A program made the position numbers and the translations under genes. Of a stretch of DNA of 64,000 nt, positions 13,101-28,100 are shown piece by piece. Every line of letters starts with the position of its first letter. Positions within the stretch are counted from its first letter, which is position 1. The notes below the pieces were generated by a model that saw only the letters and a list, made by a program, of their open reading frames with translations, had not been told where the DNA came from and ran no database searches. Origin of the DNA: Prochilodus magdalenae (lineage: Eukaryota; Chordata; Actinopteri; Characiformes; Prochilodontidae); contig JAMWET010006979.1 of the NCBI GenBank assembly GCA_024036415.1, positions 62,001 to 126,000 on the forward strand, in the 5' to 3' direction.

Positions 13101-16100
13101 ATCATGAGAGAGTGCTGAAAGAACAGCAGCTTAACAGAGAGGAAATCCGTCATTAACATGCTGCTTTAGGGACATCGAAGACAGAGTATCCAATCGCTCA
13201 CAGCAAAAAAGGAGTCAGTAGCCCTGACCCTGTCTTTGTTACTGCAGATTAACACACTAATCCCTTAACAAGCATTCAGATGGTTTTCAGGCTGGGTTGT
13301 AGACCCTTAGCTACCAGAGTAGTCGTGCATATGTGGAATCATCAAACATGATTCTTATGATTGATTAGGATGAGATTTTGTATTTCTATTCATCTGTAGT
13401 CAGTTAATTTATAAATAAAAAAACTGTGCGACTGGATGCTTAGCATTTGTAGCTAAGCCAAAAAATAATTATCTGTGAAAATGTATTAGAATAAGATAAG
13501 CATAGAACTTACTATATACCAGATGTGTATACCGGCTGCATTGCCTGGTAGATCTTGAGGAAAGGTCTGCAACCTAAGACAGCGCGGAAAAACTGTTTTA
13601 CAGGTTTAATATAAAACCAGTCAGCCAGTTATGCATACAAATGTTCAGCAATATGGTTATTTCACAGCAGGGCCAAGCAGTTCAAGTCATGGAAGGCTAA
13701 AAGCCATCCTAAAACCTCAACTATGCAATGTCCGAATGGCCAAACAGTGCTCCAAATATTCTTTTATGAATTTTATGAGTGAAAGTCTACCGTGTGCTAA
13801 ATTGGCTTCTCAACTAAATATAAATTTTGGAGGCTGCTTTGAACCAATGTGTTCCCCAAAGAGACAGATTGTATTTTCTTAAAACATGTCCCTGCCTCAT
13901 TAACATGTAAAAACATCACAGCTGTGCTATGATTAATGGGTCTAGGTTTAGCTGCTTTTTGAACATGATGTATTTAAACATCAGGCATACAAAACACCAT
14001 GACGCATGGAATAACTGAATTGCCAATTTTCTATATTTTTAACAAAACCTGTACATAGGAGTACCATTCTTACCTCCTTTAGATTCAAAGTTGGGGATAC
14101 CATGCATGATGACATGATGAAGGAACAAGGGCTTGTTGTTGATCTTTATATGGCCAGAGAGAAGTCCAGCAAAGTACTGCACATACCTGTATGGAAACGA
14201 AAGTCACATGTTAGGTATTATACAGCATCAGGACTGTTTACTGCAAAGATGAGCGGGCAGTTGTTTGCTTGCATGCCCATCTACAAAGACTAAAATTCTG
14301 TGTACTTTATCAACTTCCAACACTTTATCTGTGTACTTTATCCAACAAAATCCAATTATGCAATTACACATTAATCTGATCAAAGAAATTGGAATACTAC
14401 ATTGTAATTTCAATAAACAAAACACAATTTTCTGTTCATAAATTCACAAATTTGCAAAATGTTTGAATGGAAACCCAGTATCTGAGTTTGCTACTTTGAA
14501 AGTGGTTCAAGAAAACATATCACTTATCCGGCTGGTGATTAGAGAGACTTTTGCTCTGTGGGGTACATTAGACATGTGCTTCTCCCCTGTGTTGTCTATC
14601 TGTCTCTCTCTCAGTGTTAATGTCTGACATGCCTCTCCTTGTAACCGCAGACTGCTGGGCACTGGCTGCTGGTTAAATTTACCCCCACAGCAGGAAATAG
14701 TCACTAAGGGCAGAGGGATCTGAGGCAATGAAGGGTAAAGGGTGGTTCTGGGGGGCTTTGTCGTCAGACAGCACACACAAAAAACTTTCCTTTATTAACA
14801 AAAGAGATGTTTTTTTTTTATACCTCTTCTATTAAAACCTCACCAACTGAAAGGTTAGAATAGCTTTGACCAGAATGCTAGAGATCACTGATAAACTCTG
14901 GAAGGTTTCAGTAAGGCAAAGTGGACTAGAGTTATATGCAAATATACTGATCCTAAGCTGACTGGAAGTAAATGTGTAAAGGGGAGTGAAGGTCAGAGGA
15001 AAAGGTGGTCTTTTGGCAGAGTGCTGTGAACGGCAGGTTTGACCTCTGGGTCGAGGTTGTAAAAGCAGTGTGAACGGAGGAGGAGGTGGTGGTGTACTGA
15101 CCTCCTCTGAGATGGCTGGCCCACAGGCATGGCTTTGTCCTCATAAAAACGCTTCATGGCAAACCTGTCCAGGGCTTGGTCCGCACTGCAAACACATCAG
15201 ACATGGCACTCTCATAAATATCCAGGAGCAGCTGCCTGCAGCCATATGCCAACAGAGACACCAGACTGAGAAAATGTGAGGCACTGCATAATATGTTTTA
15301 CTAAACTGGTAATGATAGATCTGAATACGAACAATGCATTACATGTACTGCCTAATAGGTTTAATTTGTAAACTGGTGTTGTTGATTTCAAAGAGTAACC
15401 AAAACACTATGGCAAAATATGTACATTTCTGCGATTAAATCAGCCAACTCTAAGTTCATTCTGAGGCTGGCATACTGTCATTTATTCAGCTAATACTGTA
15501 CCTGGCAGAAATATTGCTGTAGTGCATATAGGCAGCCACAACCACCCCAGTTCTCCCACGGTTTCCCTGGGGAAAAAAAGAGAATGGCAAATAGGAAAAG
15601 GACTGGAAGACAAGAAATGAAGGTAATGAAAAGTAATTACACAGTCTGATATTTCTGTACTCTTCGTCTGAAACACTATGGCAGGAAATGGCCATAAAAA
15701 TAGCAGAAAACAGCCTAGCTTCGAGAACCACTTCAATTAGGAAGACAAATGCCTACAAAGAGAGACAAATAGTAGTAGGAAGGAATGCATCAGCACACAA
15801 TGCAATTTTTGACACAAATTTTGCACAGGACCTAAAATACAGGTTAAATTAGTTAACAAGTAAATAAGGCTTATGTACACCTATTACCATCATACAAACT
15901 ATTCAAGGCACACTTCATAACCATTGCTACAACTATTCCAATTATGTATAGTCACCTCCTACACTTGACCCACAATGGTGTATTTAAGAGGATATTCCAA
16001 GTCTTTTAACCTGAAGACCCATGTAATGATGTATCCAGAAGGTAGGAACGTAGGTATTTTCAGATTTTCAAAAAACTCATGTAGAATGGGTTTTAGAAGT

Positions 16101-19100
16101 GGGGTGTTTAAAATGTTTTACTAACAAGAAGCTAAGTATCATACCAATATCATATCAATTTATTAGTGTCTACATCAGCAGTACATTGGATTCCCTATCA
16201 CTGGTTTATGTGTGTGTAAAAGTCATGCTGGGTATTGTAGTGACACGAGAACACAAAGCTGAGGCGAACTGATGAACCTAAGGGATGCAATGACAGAATA
16301 TTACATAACATGATGGACAGCGTATTAAATGCTAGTTTTAAATAATAGTTTTAGGCTGGAGTGCATTTATAAGGAATCTTAAATAGACTTGCTTGCGCAT
16401 GACACTGTATCATATACTATCAGGATTCAGCATGACTTCTTCTGTTGTTTTTAGCTCTGCAACCTTTATATTAGTTTTTATACAGACTCCATGTTAAAGA
16501 GTGTAAAACACTCTCTATTTGATGGCTTTTTGAAAGCTTAGCATGGAGCACATGCTGATTTAGGAATGATTTTTGCACAACATTTTTGCCAAACTATCTA
16601 TTTAATCAGTTGGAACGTCCTGAATGGACCTTGCTAACTCAATTCTCTTCTGTTTAAACTCCCATCTGCTTCAGTGGAAGTTTAAATTTCCAAAGCATGG
16701 GGGGTGGGGGCATCTCCATGTGGTTGCCATGGTAACCCCGTGTTTGCTGCCTGGCCTGTAGTAATGGGCTCTTTATTTGCGCTGCGCTCAAGCCCGTACC
16801 CGCAGAACGATCCGGTTGCTTTTCAAAGCGGAGAGCTCTACAGAGCTGCTCTGGCTTTCAGTGATTGATGGCGCTAGAGCTGCTCACTTTCACTGCCTCA
16901 GAGTGAATTTACTGTTGACCTTGGCACGGTCCAACCAACACCAGCCTAAAGTGGACAGGATGCCATGCAGATGTTGCACAGACCAAAAGAGGGAGCCAGT
17001 GCTATGTGGGTTTGTGGAGACAGTTCATATGCTTTCTCAGAGCTGGAAGACCCACTGATCTGAGAATTAGGCTAAGCTGATATGTGGTATAAATTAAAGC
17101 AATCACAACACAAACCGACTAAATCATGCCCCAAAAAGCTGACTTGTGTGAAGAGAGGCAGATAGTAAAGAAAGAATTGAATGTCATGAATTCTGAACAA
17201 CATTACAGTGCCCTCTACTGTTTAAAGGTGTTACAGAGCATGATGACTAAAATTCTAGCAACAGAGATAATATACGTTATACACCAATAATATTTTGCAG
17301 AGATCTGAGATGAAAGCAATAAGCCATCAGATGTGTTTTAACTATGGTTATGTTATTAGAGGGACACTTTGGCCACAGTAAACCATTGGTAAGCATGTTT
17401 ACTGAATGTCTCTTGAGTGAGACTGTTGGGTTTAATGGCTAGGAAAAACACTTCTGATGATGAATTATGAAGGAATGTGGAATTTTAAAACTACAACTGC
17501 TTTGGGAGGATTTTGGGCGGCTGTTTTAACACCAACATTACTTCTAGAACAGTGCAGCAACTGTCCAATCAATGTAACAGATTACAAAAGGTTGAAATAA
17601 TCTGGCTAAAATAAGGATAGATTCCCTGTATTCAACATTTGTAACATCAGTTGTATGTATTACTACTGGCTATGCTAGCAGTCAGGTTTGGTGACACCAC
17701 AGGAATTTCAGTGGCTGAATGATGTATTTACCTAATGCATGCTGGGCATTGTGGTGAATGAAAACATTACAGTAAAAAAAGATAATACTGAATTTTGTCA
17801 AACCGATGAACAGAATTTGCACCCCAGAACACAAAAATAATATATTCAATTCTATTTTTATACCTGAATGACCTTTTAAGCACCAGAGGACCAATACAAT
17901 ATGATAATATTCAGCAACTTTCAACAAATAAACATATCATTCATTATATTAATAAGAATATATAAGCACTTTATAGACCACAAGATGCAATTCATTTACA
18001 ATATATCCACCAAGCCACATTATAATAGAATATTAACAGTAAACTTTGCTGCTGAGATGTAAACAAAATCATTTAAGTTTGGTGTAAAGGGTTACAAACT
18101 TGCCAAATCAGTATTGTTCACAGTGGTGTTGATAAGAACCAGATGTCTGAAGAGTTTAATGCCTCTAAGAGCTCCCTTACAGAAGTTCTAAAATGAAACG
18201 GTTAACAAAGACAACTTGAAGACCATCATCAATATTACATAAAAACCTCTGAAGACACACGTAAGTTGACTGTTGGTCTTGGATAATAAATAAAATTATT
18301 CTATTTATGGTGTAGACATTGTGACCTCTGTTTCCTGTCACCTTAAAGAAACCAGAGTCTTCTGTCCGCTTCTTATCAATGAACAAAATAATCTTGGATA
18401 GCAATATACGTTCCACCTGCGTGAGAGGTGTGCACTGCATGCAAGGGTTCTGGGATGCAGGAGAGTGCGTGAGGCATGGAACATATTGGTCACCTTGTTG
18501 TGCAACACCACCACATTATGAGGGTCAGCGTTGAGCCAAGTGTCCATAGCTTTGCATATACTGCAGATTTTATCCAGCGCAGGGGCATGGTGATCAGGCC
18601 AGCCAAAGTCCAGCACCTGTCAATAACACACATTTACATACGAAATGAGGATCTACTGTTAGCGTGGGAAGTCTGCACACGCACAAACAAAGAAAACGTC
18701 TCTGGTCATGTGTCAGCAGCCACATCAGGGAAATAAACGGTAAGTACTTTACTTACTTTTGGGTTCAGTTTGGTAATGTCATGCCTTCGCTCACTGAGGT
18801 TCAGCAACTGAAATCAGTACAAGATTCTTTAATAAGATACTCTACATATCCCCATCAGCTATTTCTCAAAATTGCTTTACATGATTTCAAAGCTGGACAC
18901 AAGTGTTTATTACTGATGGTCAGTTGGAAGATTTCTGACATCCACATTTGTGGTATTTATCAGTGTGCTCCAGTCCTGAAAGGCAACACACTTGCTTTGA
19001 AAAAGATGATGCATAAATAATGTCCAGTGGTCTAGGTTACAGCTGTTACAGCTATTACTTCAAATCTAGTTGAAAAGTGATTGATTTCCCTTAAGTTCAG

Positions 19101-22100
19101 GCTGTAATAGACTATTCCATGTTAGTTGCTTAAATTTCAAATTTCAAAAAAGACATCAAAAAAACAAAACAAAAAAAACTGTATAGATTATTTACTGTAT
19201 CTCACCAGGTAGTGCTGCTGGTGTTTAGATCGCAGCATGCTGATGACCTCGCGCAGGTGCACACTGTAGCTGTGCTCCTCCACCCCGCCGGGGAAGGACA
19301 GGGAAATGATGCGCTCGGTGATGTAGACCAGGTCCACCTCATAGCTTTCTTCCATGGCCTGGATCAGGCTCAGGCTTCTGCCACACACACACCCACAAAC
19401 ATACACCCTTCAGTGCTGAGCATCAAAGAACATCTTTCCCAATCGGACCTCTGAATTCTAACAGACATTAGGATCACATAAGGTCACCTGACAAAAGTAT
19501 CTAGTATAACCAGAGGTGAACATTATGGGCCTTCTAAGCCACCATATGACCAGTGTGTGTTTCCTGCCTTCTGCCCGTGACCTTACCATTAACTCGTTTA
19601 TTTATTCATTCATTTATTTGTTCATCCATTAATTCACTCTTTCATTCAGTCACTTATCATTTAGATTTTTATACCACAGATTTATGCTTGTGGGTATAGC
19701 TAAGCCAGCTCTCTTATTGGCCTCAGAAGCTGATGTGAAGTTCTAGTTTTAACACCTGCATAATTAGCCAGTCAGGTTTTGATTTGCAGTGAGCGGGATC
19801 TTGTGAGAAAAAACTACAAATAAAATCGATTTTTAAATACCTGACCTCACCAAATAGAACTCTAGTGGACCGACTATGCAATTGAGTCAGTTATTCTAAT
19901 ACAAACTAAAAACTACAAATATTTGCACAATCCATTCTTTGATCTACAAGTACAATCCATTCTTTGACACTTTCTGTTATTAAGATAGTTACAAGGTGCA
20001 AAACTTAACAGATCTACCTGGATGGCCTTCTTCTGGAGTCTGTACTCTTGAAGGACTTTGTAGATCCCTGTTTAAAAAAAAGCACAAAAGACATACTAAC
20101 ACAATTTTACCCCAATATAATGTTGTTTTAAGGTTCATATAAATACTGAATACATGCTTGTGCATCTGTAGTGCTGTGTAAAAGTCAGATGGTCCACTTG
20201 TGTCATTTCCAGTCAAAATGGCAATTAAAGAACAAACTAAATTGAATAAACAAATTTTTTAGTACTTAGTGTGCCCATTCCTTACCTTTATTACAGCTAC
20301 TGGGATAGTTTTCAATACCTTCCAAGTTCTCTCTTAGAAGTTAGTTGCTTCTTCTTTTCCATAAAATCCAAATGAGTGTGGACAATCCACCACTCTGAGA
20401 ACACTAGAACCTTCTTTCTTTGATTTACGACATCTATTCTTTTTGCCAATTTCCTTTTCTCAGTAACAACTTTTGGTAGCTTTTTACAGAAACACCTAAG
20501 GATGTTTTCAGATCTGAAAAATGCAGATAGTTTTGTTCCTATCATTTAAGGACGAGTATTTTATTATTGCTTTTTGAGCTCCAGTTTTGGAAAGTTTTTT
20601 CCTTTGACTTTCCTCATGCCTGTGCAGATGGATTGCTTTATATATAATCTCTTCAGAAATATCTTCTGGAAAATGATCACTGGTACTACAATTTGACTGG
20701 AAGCCTAAAGATTATGTCTGACTTCTGCGCAGTTCTGTGATGTTTTTTGTGATGAGCAATTTCGGTCATTTAGGGAGTCTAGCAGTCCAGTCAGGAGATT
20801 TTCCCGCTTGAACACACCTACTAAACATGGTAATTGAATGATGAACTAAAGCATCAACCTTTGCTGGACTGCAGCCTTCCAGAATCACACTTCTCCAACC
20901 AGATCGATATGATAGGCATACACCATGTATATGATACCCCACCATTTTATTGGAAACCCCTGCTTTATTTGTCAATATTGCTGGTTTACCATAGACCTCT
21001 AAAGTCATGCATCATTCTGTAGTTGGCATCATGCCTCTGTTAGCAAATCCAGGTCTAAGCTGGATTTCTCCATGACAAGAATAAATGGGATTTTGGAAAA
21101 TAACAGCTATCGCACCCTATGCTAGTTTCTAAACCCAATACGTTTTATTCTTACACTGAGTGTCACTGGATTCTCATTAAGGAAGGTCATTAAGGTCACT
21201 AATAAAAGGCTACATCCATGCTAACTGCAAGCCCACAGTACTGCACATTGTAATAACACTTCATGAAAGCTAGTTAAACGTATGAAATTACTATCACTAC
21301 TATATCACTATAAGTAGTTTAAAGTAACAAAGAACTATTATATAATAACACCAGCTACTTTACTACCACACTTAACAGCACACTGGCAACATATTCAATA
21401 TTGCATATATTAAATTTGGATCCTTTTTTGTGTTCATTTTGCTATGCCTTTTTGAATGAGGAAAATGGGCACCCATTTCGAGTCTTGGTCCCTCTTGAGG
21501 TTCTTCCTTTTGCTTTGAGAGTTTTTCCTTGCCACTTTTGCCATTGTTTTTATTCCGGGGGGTTTGGACTGGGGTTCTCTGTAAGGCTGCTTTGTGACAA
21601 CATCAATTGTAAAAGGTTCTATATACATAAACCTTGACAGGGCTGGCAAAAATCACATTTTAACTCTCTAATGACCTCATAATTGAGAAGATGATGCAGG
21701 CTTTATACCTTTTTGTCTACCAAAGGGTCAACAGTAGTCTTTTTTGAAAATCCCATTCATTTCTGCAATACAGAAATCCAGGTTAGGGTACATTCTTATC
21801 ACAAGCCCTGTGTTCAATTCAGATTTTTGCTCAGGTCTGATTATGTAACCTGATTCACATCTGTGTAAGCAAGTTAATGTGAATAAAGATCATGTGTGTC
21901 ATGAATTATCAATTTACCAACAGAACAAGCCTGTGTAAGTATGCATAATATGTCAGACCTTATAGCAGAAATATACATTAAATATATATTTTAGTGTTGC
22001 CTTATTCCCAGGGTGAAGGCCCTCTTTATACAAATATGAAATAAAGCATAAAAAACAGTGAACTTGGGATAAACAGAAACTTATTTAGAAGTTGCAGAGT

Positions 22101-25100
22101 TTTGTTTTTGGTCTGTTTCACAAAATGAAGAAACGCTATTGAATCAAAGACTAAAATATGCACAACAAGATCAGACGCTATAGTCAAATCACTTGATTTT
22201 GATTTCATTTTCAGATTTGTGCTCAGCAAAGTTCTAGGAGCTGATGTTGTAAAGGAAATTAATGATTCCAGTATGTGCATAAACAGTTTAAGTACAGCAT
22301 AGCACTGACAGAAGTCAGTAATAGAATCAGTTTTTCAGATTTGGTTTCCATTCCAAAAGCAATAGCTCAAGTATGTGCTGCTTCTTGGGGAGTGATGTGA
22401 TGTGGCTTCCATATTTAGTCAAAAGAAGCTTCAATAAAGGACGGAAGCCAACCAAACATCAAGGACGCATTGCTGATTCAAGTGACTTCTGCAGCTTGGA
22501 AAAAGTGATGTACTGAGATTCCTAGATTCAAATGTATACATTCCTTCTGCATGAGCATGTTACATCAACAGAAAGTAACTGAAAGACAAAGTAGTGTTTC
22601 TGCGTGTAATGGAATTTATTTCAGTGGAAATAATGTACACGGTTTCATCCAGGATTCAGGATTAAATGAATTGGTAGGGCAGAGCGGTGGAGAGGTTACA
22701 GAGCTGCTTTCTTTCTCTCTCTCTCTGCATAAGCAGAACGTCACCACTGCTGCAGGTCCTGTATCACAGCCCAAAAATAATTCCCCCCTCGCACACGCTC
22801 ATAATAAAATCCATTATCTTCGCCATGACAACATGAACCAGATGAGCTGGCATGCTTGCACTGCATTTTGTGAATGGGGCGATATGTTTATTCATAATGA
22901 TATGAAACGCTGAGATTTTATGTGCTGTTTGAAGCCAAAAAGAAGAGAGGGCATCAGGATGAACAGCTATTTTGGTTCCCAGGAGGAGCCTGTCCTGCCC
23001 AAATCTAACTCTCTTTCTCAATGAAAACAGTTGACTTCTTACTTTCTGTTATATAACTAATATGACTAATATAATATCCACTAAGATGAAGTAGGAAGTC
23101 TTTAAAAAGGCTTTGTGATACTCTGCCTATTATTGTATACGCATTATCATCATTATGCAAGCTGCCAGCTAATCACTGTCGATTACTTTACTAGGGTAAC
23201 AGTGACTGAGAAGTACTGATCATTTCTTTCACTACCAGCCAAAAACTAAGAAGGCTGTTTAGCAGTTTTCTATCAGAGGGTCTGGTTCTTTTGTCTCCTG
23301 ATTTTTTTCCTGTAAGATCAGGAAACTGTCATTCAGAGTGATGAGACTTGCACCATTCTAGAGAAGCTTACTGTGCTAGATTTGTTCCTACCGGTGGTGA
23401 CAGTATCCAAACAACTCAAACATTTAATGTCTCTAAAAGCTGCCTCTGTGAATTGATAAGAACGCATTGCCTGTGAGCTTGTTTAACTATAACTCTGAGA
23501 AAAGGTTTTGGATTCAAACATATACCGACGCAGATTGAGAAATGTTAAATGCCCGCACAGTTTTGGAAATGCAATGTCCCATTCATCTGACACCCACTAC
23601 CATGCCTCGCTCGACCTCGGATTATTCATGTCGCTTTGCCATGAACATGCTGTTCTGTGTTCAACCTCACTCACAAGATAACACCTTACAAGAAATACAG
23701 GTGTGGCCATTTCCTGCAAGTAAAGTCACTTCATTGTCAGGGTATACACTGCTATTCTGCGACTTTTGTTTGTCAGTCTGTGTTTTTAATCCATTCATGG
23801 CAGAAAGGTACACGCATGGCAAAACAACACCATAACATAGAAGTTCAGAAGACACATGCAGCTTCACCAATCAATTTGCAAGGTATATTAAATGGCTTTA
23901 TTTGATTTCTGTTATTGCCACTATAAAAAATCTGCCAAATGTATCTTCTACTCACCAACTAACTCTCAACAATCTAAATGAATGAACTAGGCAGAATATT
24001 AGAAAATTTGACTCCTCCAACATTGACAAGAATCGCCTACTTACTTTGCATTACATGCGAGATAAGCAACCTCAGACTGTTGCAGCTCAGTGACTCACTT
24101 ATAAAGTATCAAACGATTCAAAGTTGTGTGTTTCCTGTCAGACACATATCAGAATGAAAAATCCCACGAGTGGCCAGACACTCTTTTTAAATGTGGGCGG
24201 AGCATCTGAAGCGGAGACTGTTCAATATAATACATATCTTTGCAATTTCAAATCCTGAATGCCCATCAAAACCAGCTACAAACATGATTCAGAAAGCTCA
24301 AAAAAGTATGATTTCTTCAAAGCATATGGTTACACTTAAGTTTCTCACTGTGACAGATTAAGAAGCCTGAGGAATAAACATCCTAAGTATTACGTAGTTT
24401 AAGTAACTACATATTAAACTCAAAATGATTGTGCTGTTATTAAGTTATTGTAGTGAGGAAAAAAAATCTTGAATGTTAAGTGGTTAGGAGACGCTACATG
24501 CACGTAACATCCTGCAAGCCAGAATGAAACGCCCTTTCACTCGTGCTTTAACTCTTTCCTCTGCCTTGTCCGTCCTCATTCCCTACCTTTAACAGGTGAC
24601 CTGTGCTGCGTCTCCATGCCGACCGCAGAGAGTAGAAGCTTCTGCGTAGTGACACTGCAGGGTTCATGCCGGAGGACGAGAAAACACTTGAGAGGATTTT
24701 CCACCAAAAAGCTGGGGGGCTTTTTTCCCACTGTCTCAACTTCACATGGGACAACACATGCTAAAACCCAAGATTTAACTTTCTCTTTCTCACTGTCTCT
24801 CCCTACACATACCCTCTCTCCCACATGACTGTCCTCTATTCCTCTTTCCGCTCTCTACTTTTTTTCCCTCCCCTTTTCATACTCCCTCCCCCTTTTCTCA
24901 CTCTTTCGATGCAGAAATGCTCCGAGTTTTCTCCTGCTGTTTCAGGGCATGTGTTTGGGCTGAGCCAGGCTTAAAGTATCAATATATAGTGTACTGACAT
25001 TAACTTACACTGACACAGTTCAGTGTTTAGTGCATTTTTATTCATTTATTATTGAATCTTTAAGGATTTATTTTGATTTCTTTACAATTGAGATTTTAAG

Positions 25101-28100
25101 TAGTTTTAATTAGTAAGTTTTAAATACTGCAGCACTACACAGTACTACATATGATTAATATGAATACTTCTGGTCAAATTACATGTTTACAGGTGAAACG
25201 TAGTTAACATGCCCTTTACAGAAGGAGTTCAAAATCAAACTTAATCCTTTTACTCATCAAGGGTGTCTCCAGTGATGCAAAGCAATGGCAACATTTTTCT
25301 TGTTTTGCTTCTTTTTGTATCACCTCACTGCTTGCCAAAAGCTTCAGCCATTGTTGTATTTCCTTTTCATTTATTTGGCTACCTGTCCTTAAATGATCTA
25401 ACTGGGGGCAGGGCCTTGACATGACTGACAAGATTCCAGAAGCTATAAATAGAACTCATATAGCTAACATTACAGCTGGGAAGCTAAATATTGTGTCTAT
25501 CTATAATGACCTCTGCATCAGCAGTACATCAGTTGATCTCTTTATAAGCACGAGGGGTACAAGTGGTACTGCAAACAGAATGAGACAAAGCAAGCTGTTT
25601 AGCATGCTAACTTTAGAGGTTACTGCACAGTATTTACATGTCTTGCTGCCAAAACTGTTATTTCTTTACATTCTGTTAATAATTGTAGAAAATATATATT
25701 AATAAAATATATTAATAATTAATAAGAAAATATAATAACCTAAAAAAATACATACTGATACTTTAATGTATAGTTTAATTTACAGTTTTTTTTATGTACA
25801 GTTTAAATAAATAAATAAATAAATAAATAAAACAAGCAAACTACGTCACATTTAATATATTATGCTTTTTTCTCTCTCAATTTTATCAAGACCACAAACC
25901 AATGGACATTGTGCAGAAAAGAGCTTTTTCTCTGTAGAAGATGTTTTAATTTCTTGTCATTTACACTGTCAACAATTACACTGACAATCATGGCACTAAT
26001 GTTAATCCACCCCACACACAAATGCCCTGAAATGCCAGGAGACATTCTCCAGTATTTATAGTTGCCAGGAAATATGTGTCATGAGAGGTTCACATACATT
26101 TCTGATATCTAAGTCTGATCATCTGAGAAACCATTGTGTTCATTACTAGAGTGTCATCTGTGAGCTCTTTCGGTAGTCTGGCCTTCATTTGAGCATTTTC
26201 GAGTCTCCCTCAACCCTGCCGGACGGACCCATGCTGATTCAATTAGGAAAACAATGGGGATCTCACACATAGTTCCCAGCGTGCTGTGCTCTAAACTAAC
26301 CCAATAAAAAACAGCTTGCAGTTTCCTGTTTCTGCACCAATAACAAGAGATGAGGACAAAAAATCACTTTCGCTAATAGGAGCACAGAGCAGCTCACCTG
26401 AGAGCAGGGAAAAGCATCATGTGCCACTTTTGTGTAAACACTGCTGGTGAATAGTGAATAGCCTGAGCTTTGAAGTGAGTGTAGTAATCGATGGACAGAG
26501 AGCCCAGAAGGCTGGCTGGAGGTTATATAATGGAGAATGTGGCAGTGAGCCCAAAAGTGCATCAGTCTGGAGTATTTTCGGAGTAAGGACGGCAGCCTAA
26601 AGGAGCTAACCGCAAGCAGAGTCACAAGGGAGGGCTTGAGGTCAGCCAGGGAGCCTGGGTAACTCTGTAATTTGTTTTTCAGAGATATGACACAGTGAGA
26701 TATCAAACTGGACATTTCCCTCTTTCTGCCTTCTTCCCTCTCTCCGAGTTTCCTAAAGTATGCAACAGAGATGTCTAGTAACTATTTCCATGTATATGTT
26801 TTTTTGTTGCCAGTTTATTGGGTATTACATCCAGCACCCATTTTCCTTTTTCTACACTTACAATTCAAGGTAAATCAATGTTTTCTGTTGTAAATTGCCA
26901 ATTTGTCCAAAAAAAAAAAAAAAAACTGCATTTATTTGAAAACACTACAAGAACAAGATATTTAATATTGTATCCTATGGAGGTTTCAGGGTTTAGGACC
27001 AGCCCTTTGGTTCCACTGCAGGGCAATGCTAAAGGTACAGTGTACAAACAATTTTTGGCTAAATGGGCAAATCATTTCAGCAAATCTTTTATTACTTCCC
27101 AAACGAGAAGCAACTCCTTATTATGGTTTTGGAATCAGATGTCCAAGCACAAAGGAGCATGATGGTCAGGTGCCAACATACTTGACATGAGTCTATCAGG
27201 TAAAGCAGTTGAATTTAAAAGAACAGCCACTTTATCTGATACAGTAGATACAGTAGAGATCTTGTAGGGTTGCAGAAGAGAGTACAGCTAATCTCTTTAC
27301 ATGCACATTTTACATTACATTTTCTTGGTCATCTTCCGGTCCTTCATCTGTAGTCATTTTCTGACCACAGGGTTATTGCTGACTGGGCCATACACCTCTG
27401 AAGGTGCATTAAGATGTTTAAAATGAACCTGGATGGTACGCAGAGGTGTATTACAATTGCACAGCAGTGTGACAAAAAAAACAGCAATGCTGATGTGTTA
27501 CACTTGTGAAATTGCAAGATACATTAGCTTGTGTCACTGCTGTGCTAACATTGATAAATGATTGACATTCAACAAGTGGGCATCTGATAGGATCCCAGTA
27601 GGAACAAAAGTATGCCAAAAAGAGATGATCAGTGCCTTATAGACTTTTGTTGGATGTACTAAGAAGTGACAGCATCAAGCAGTGGGGGTAAAACCAGGTA
27701 ATGGCTGGAACTGAGAACAACTAATTAGGGAGAAAGCTGGATAAACCATCCACTACAGTCCTCCATATGTTTACTTTTACTATATGTCATTTAAGTAAGA
27801 CATTAGGTTTCTTTATCCACCTTTTTGTGTACACAGTGCTCTTTGCCCTTGCAGCTAGATCCTATTCTCTATATCAATGCATCTTAGCACAGTTTCAGTC
27901 AAAATCTTCGTATGTACTAATAAACACAAGAACAAACCATCGTAATTAAATTCATACGTGTGTGCAGCAGATTCAAAACTACTACAATGTAGTAGTAAAC
28001 ATATCCTGTGACTCTGAAACTGTACAAGTGTGCTCTGTTTGAACTTTGGCCCAGATGCTACACCCTCTAAAGCATATGCAACCGCAGCATTACTCACATG

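Noticed and set aside
26296..26715. 139-codon minus-strand open frame
   Set aside because: Hydrophobic and Ser/Leu-rich without family motifs, lies in a tns1 intron and has no splice or promoter support; expected by chance.
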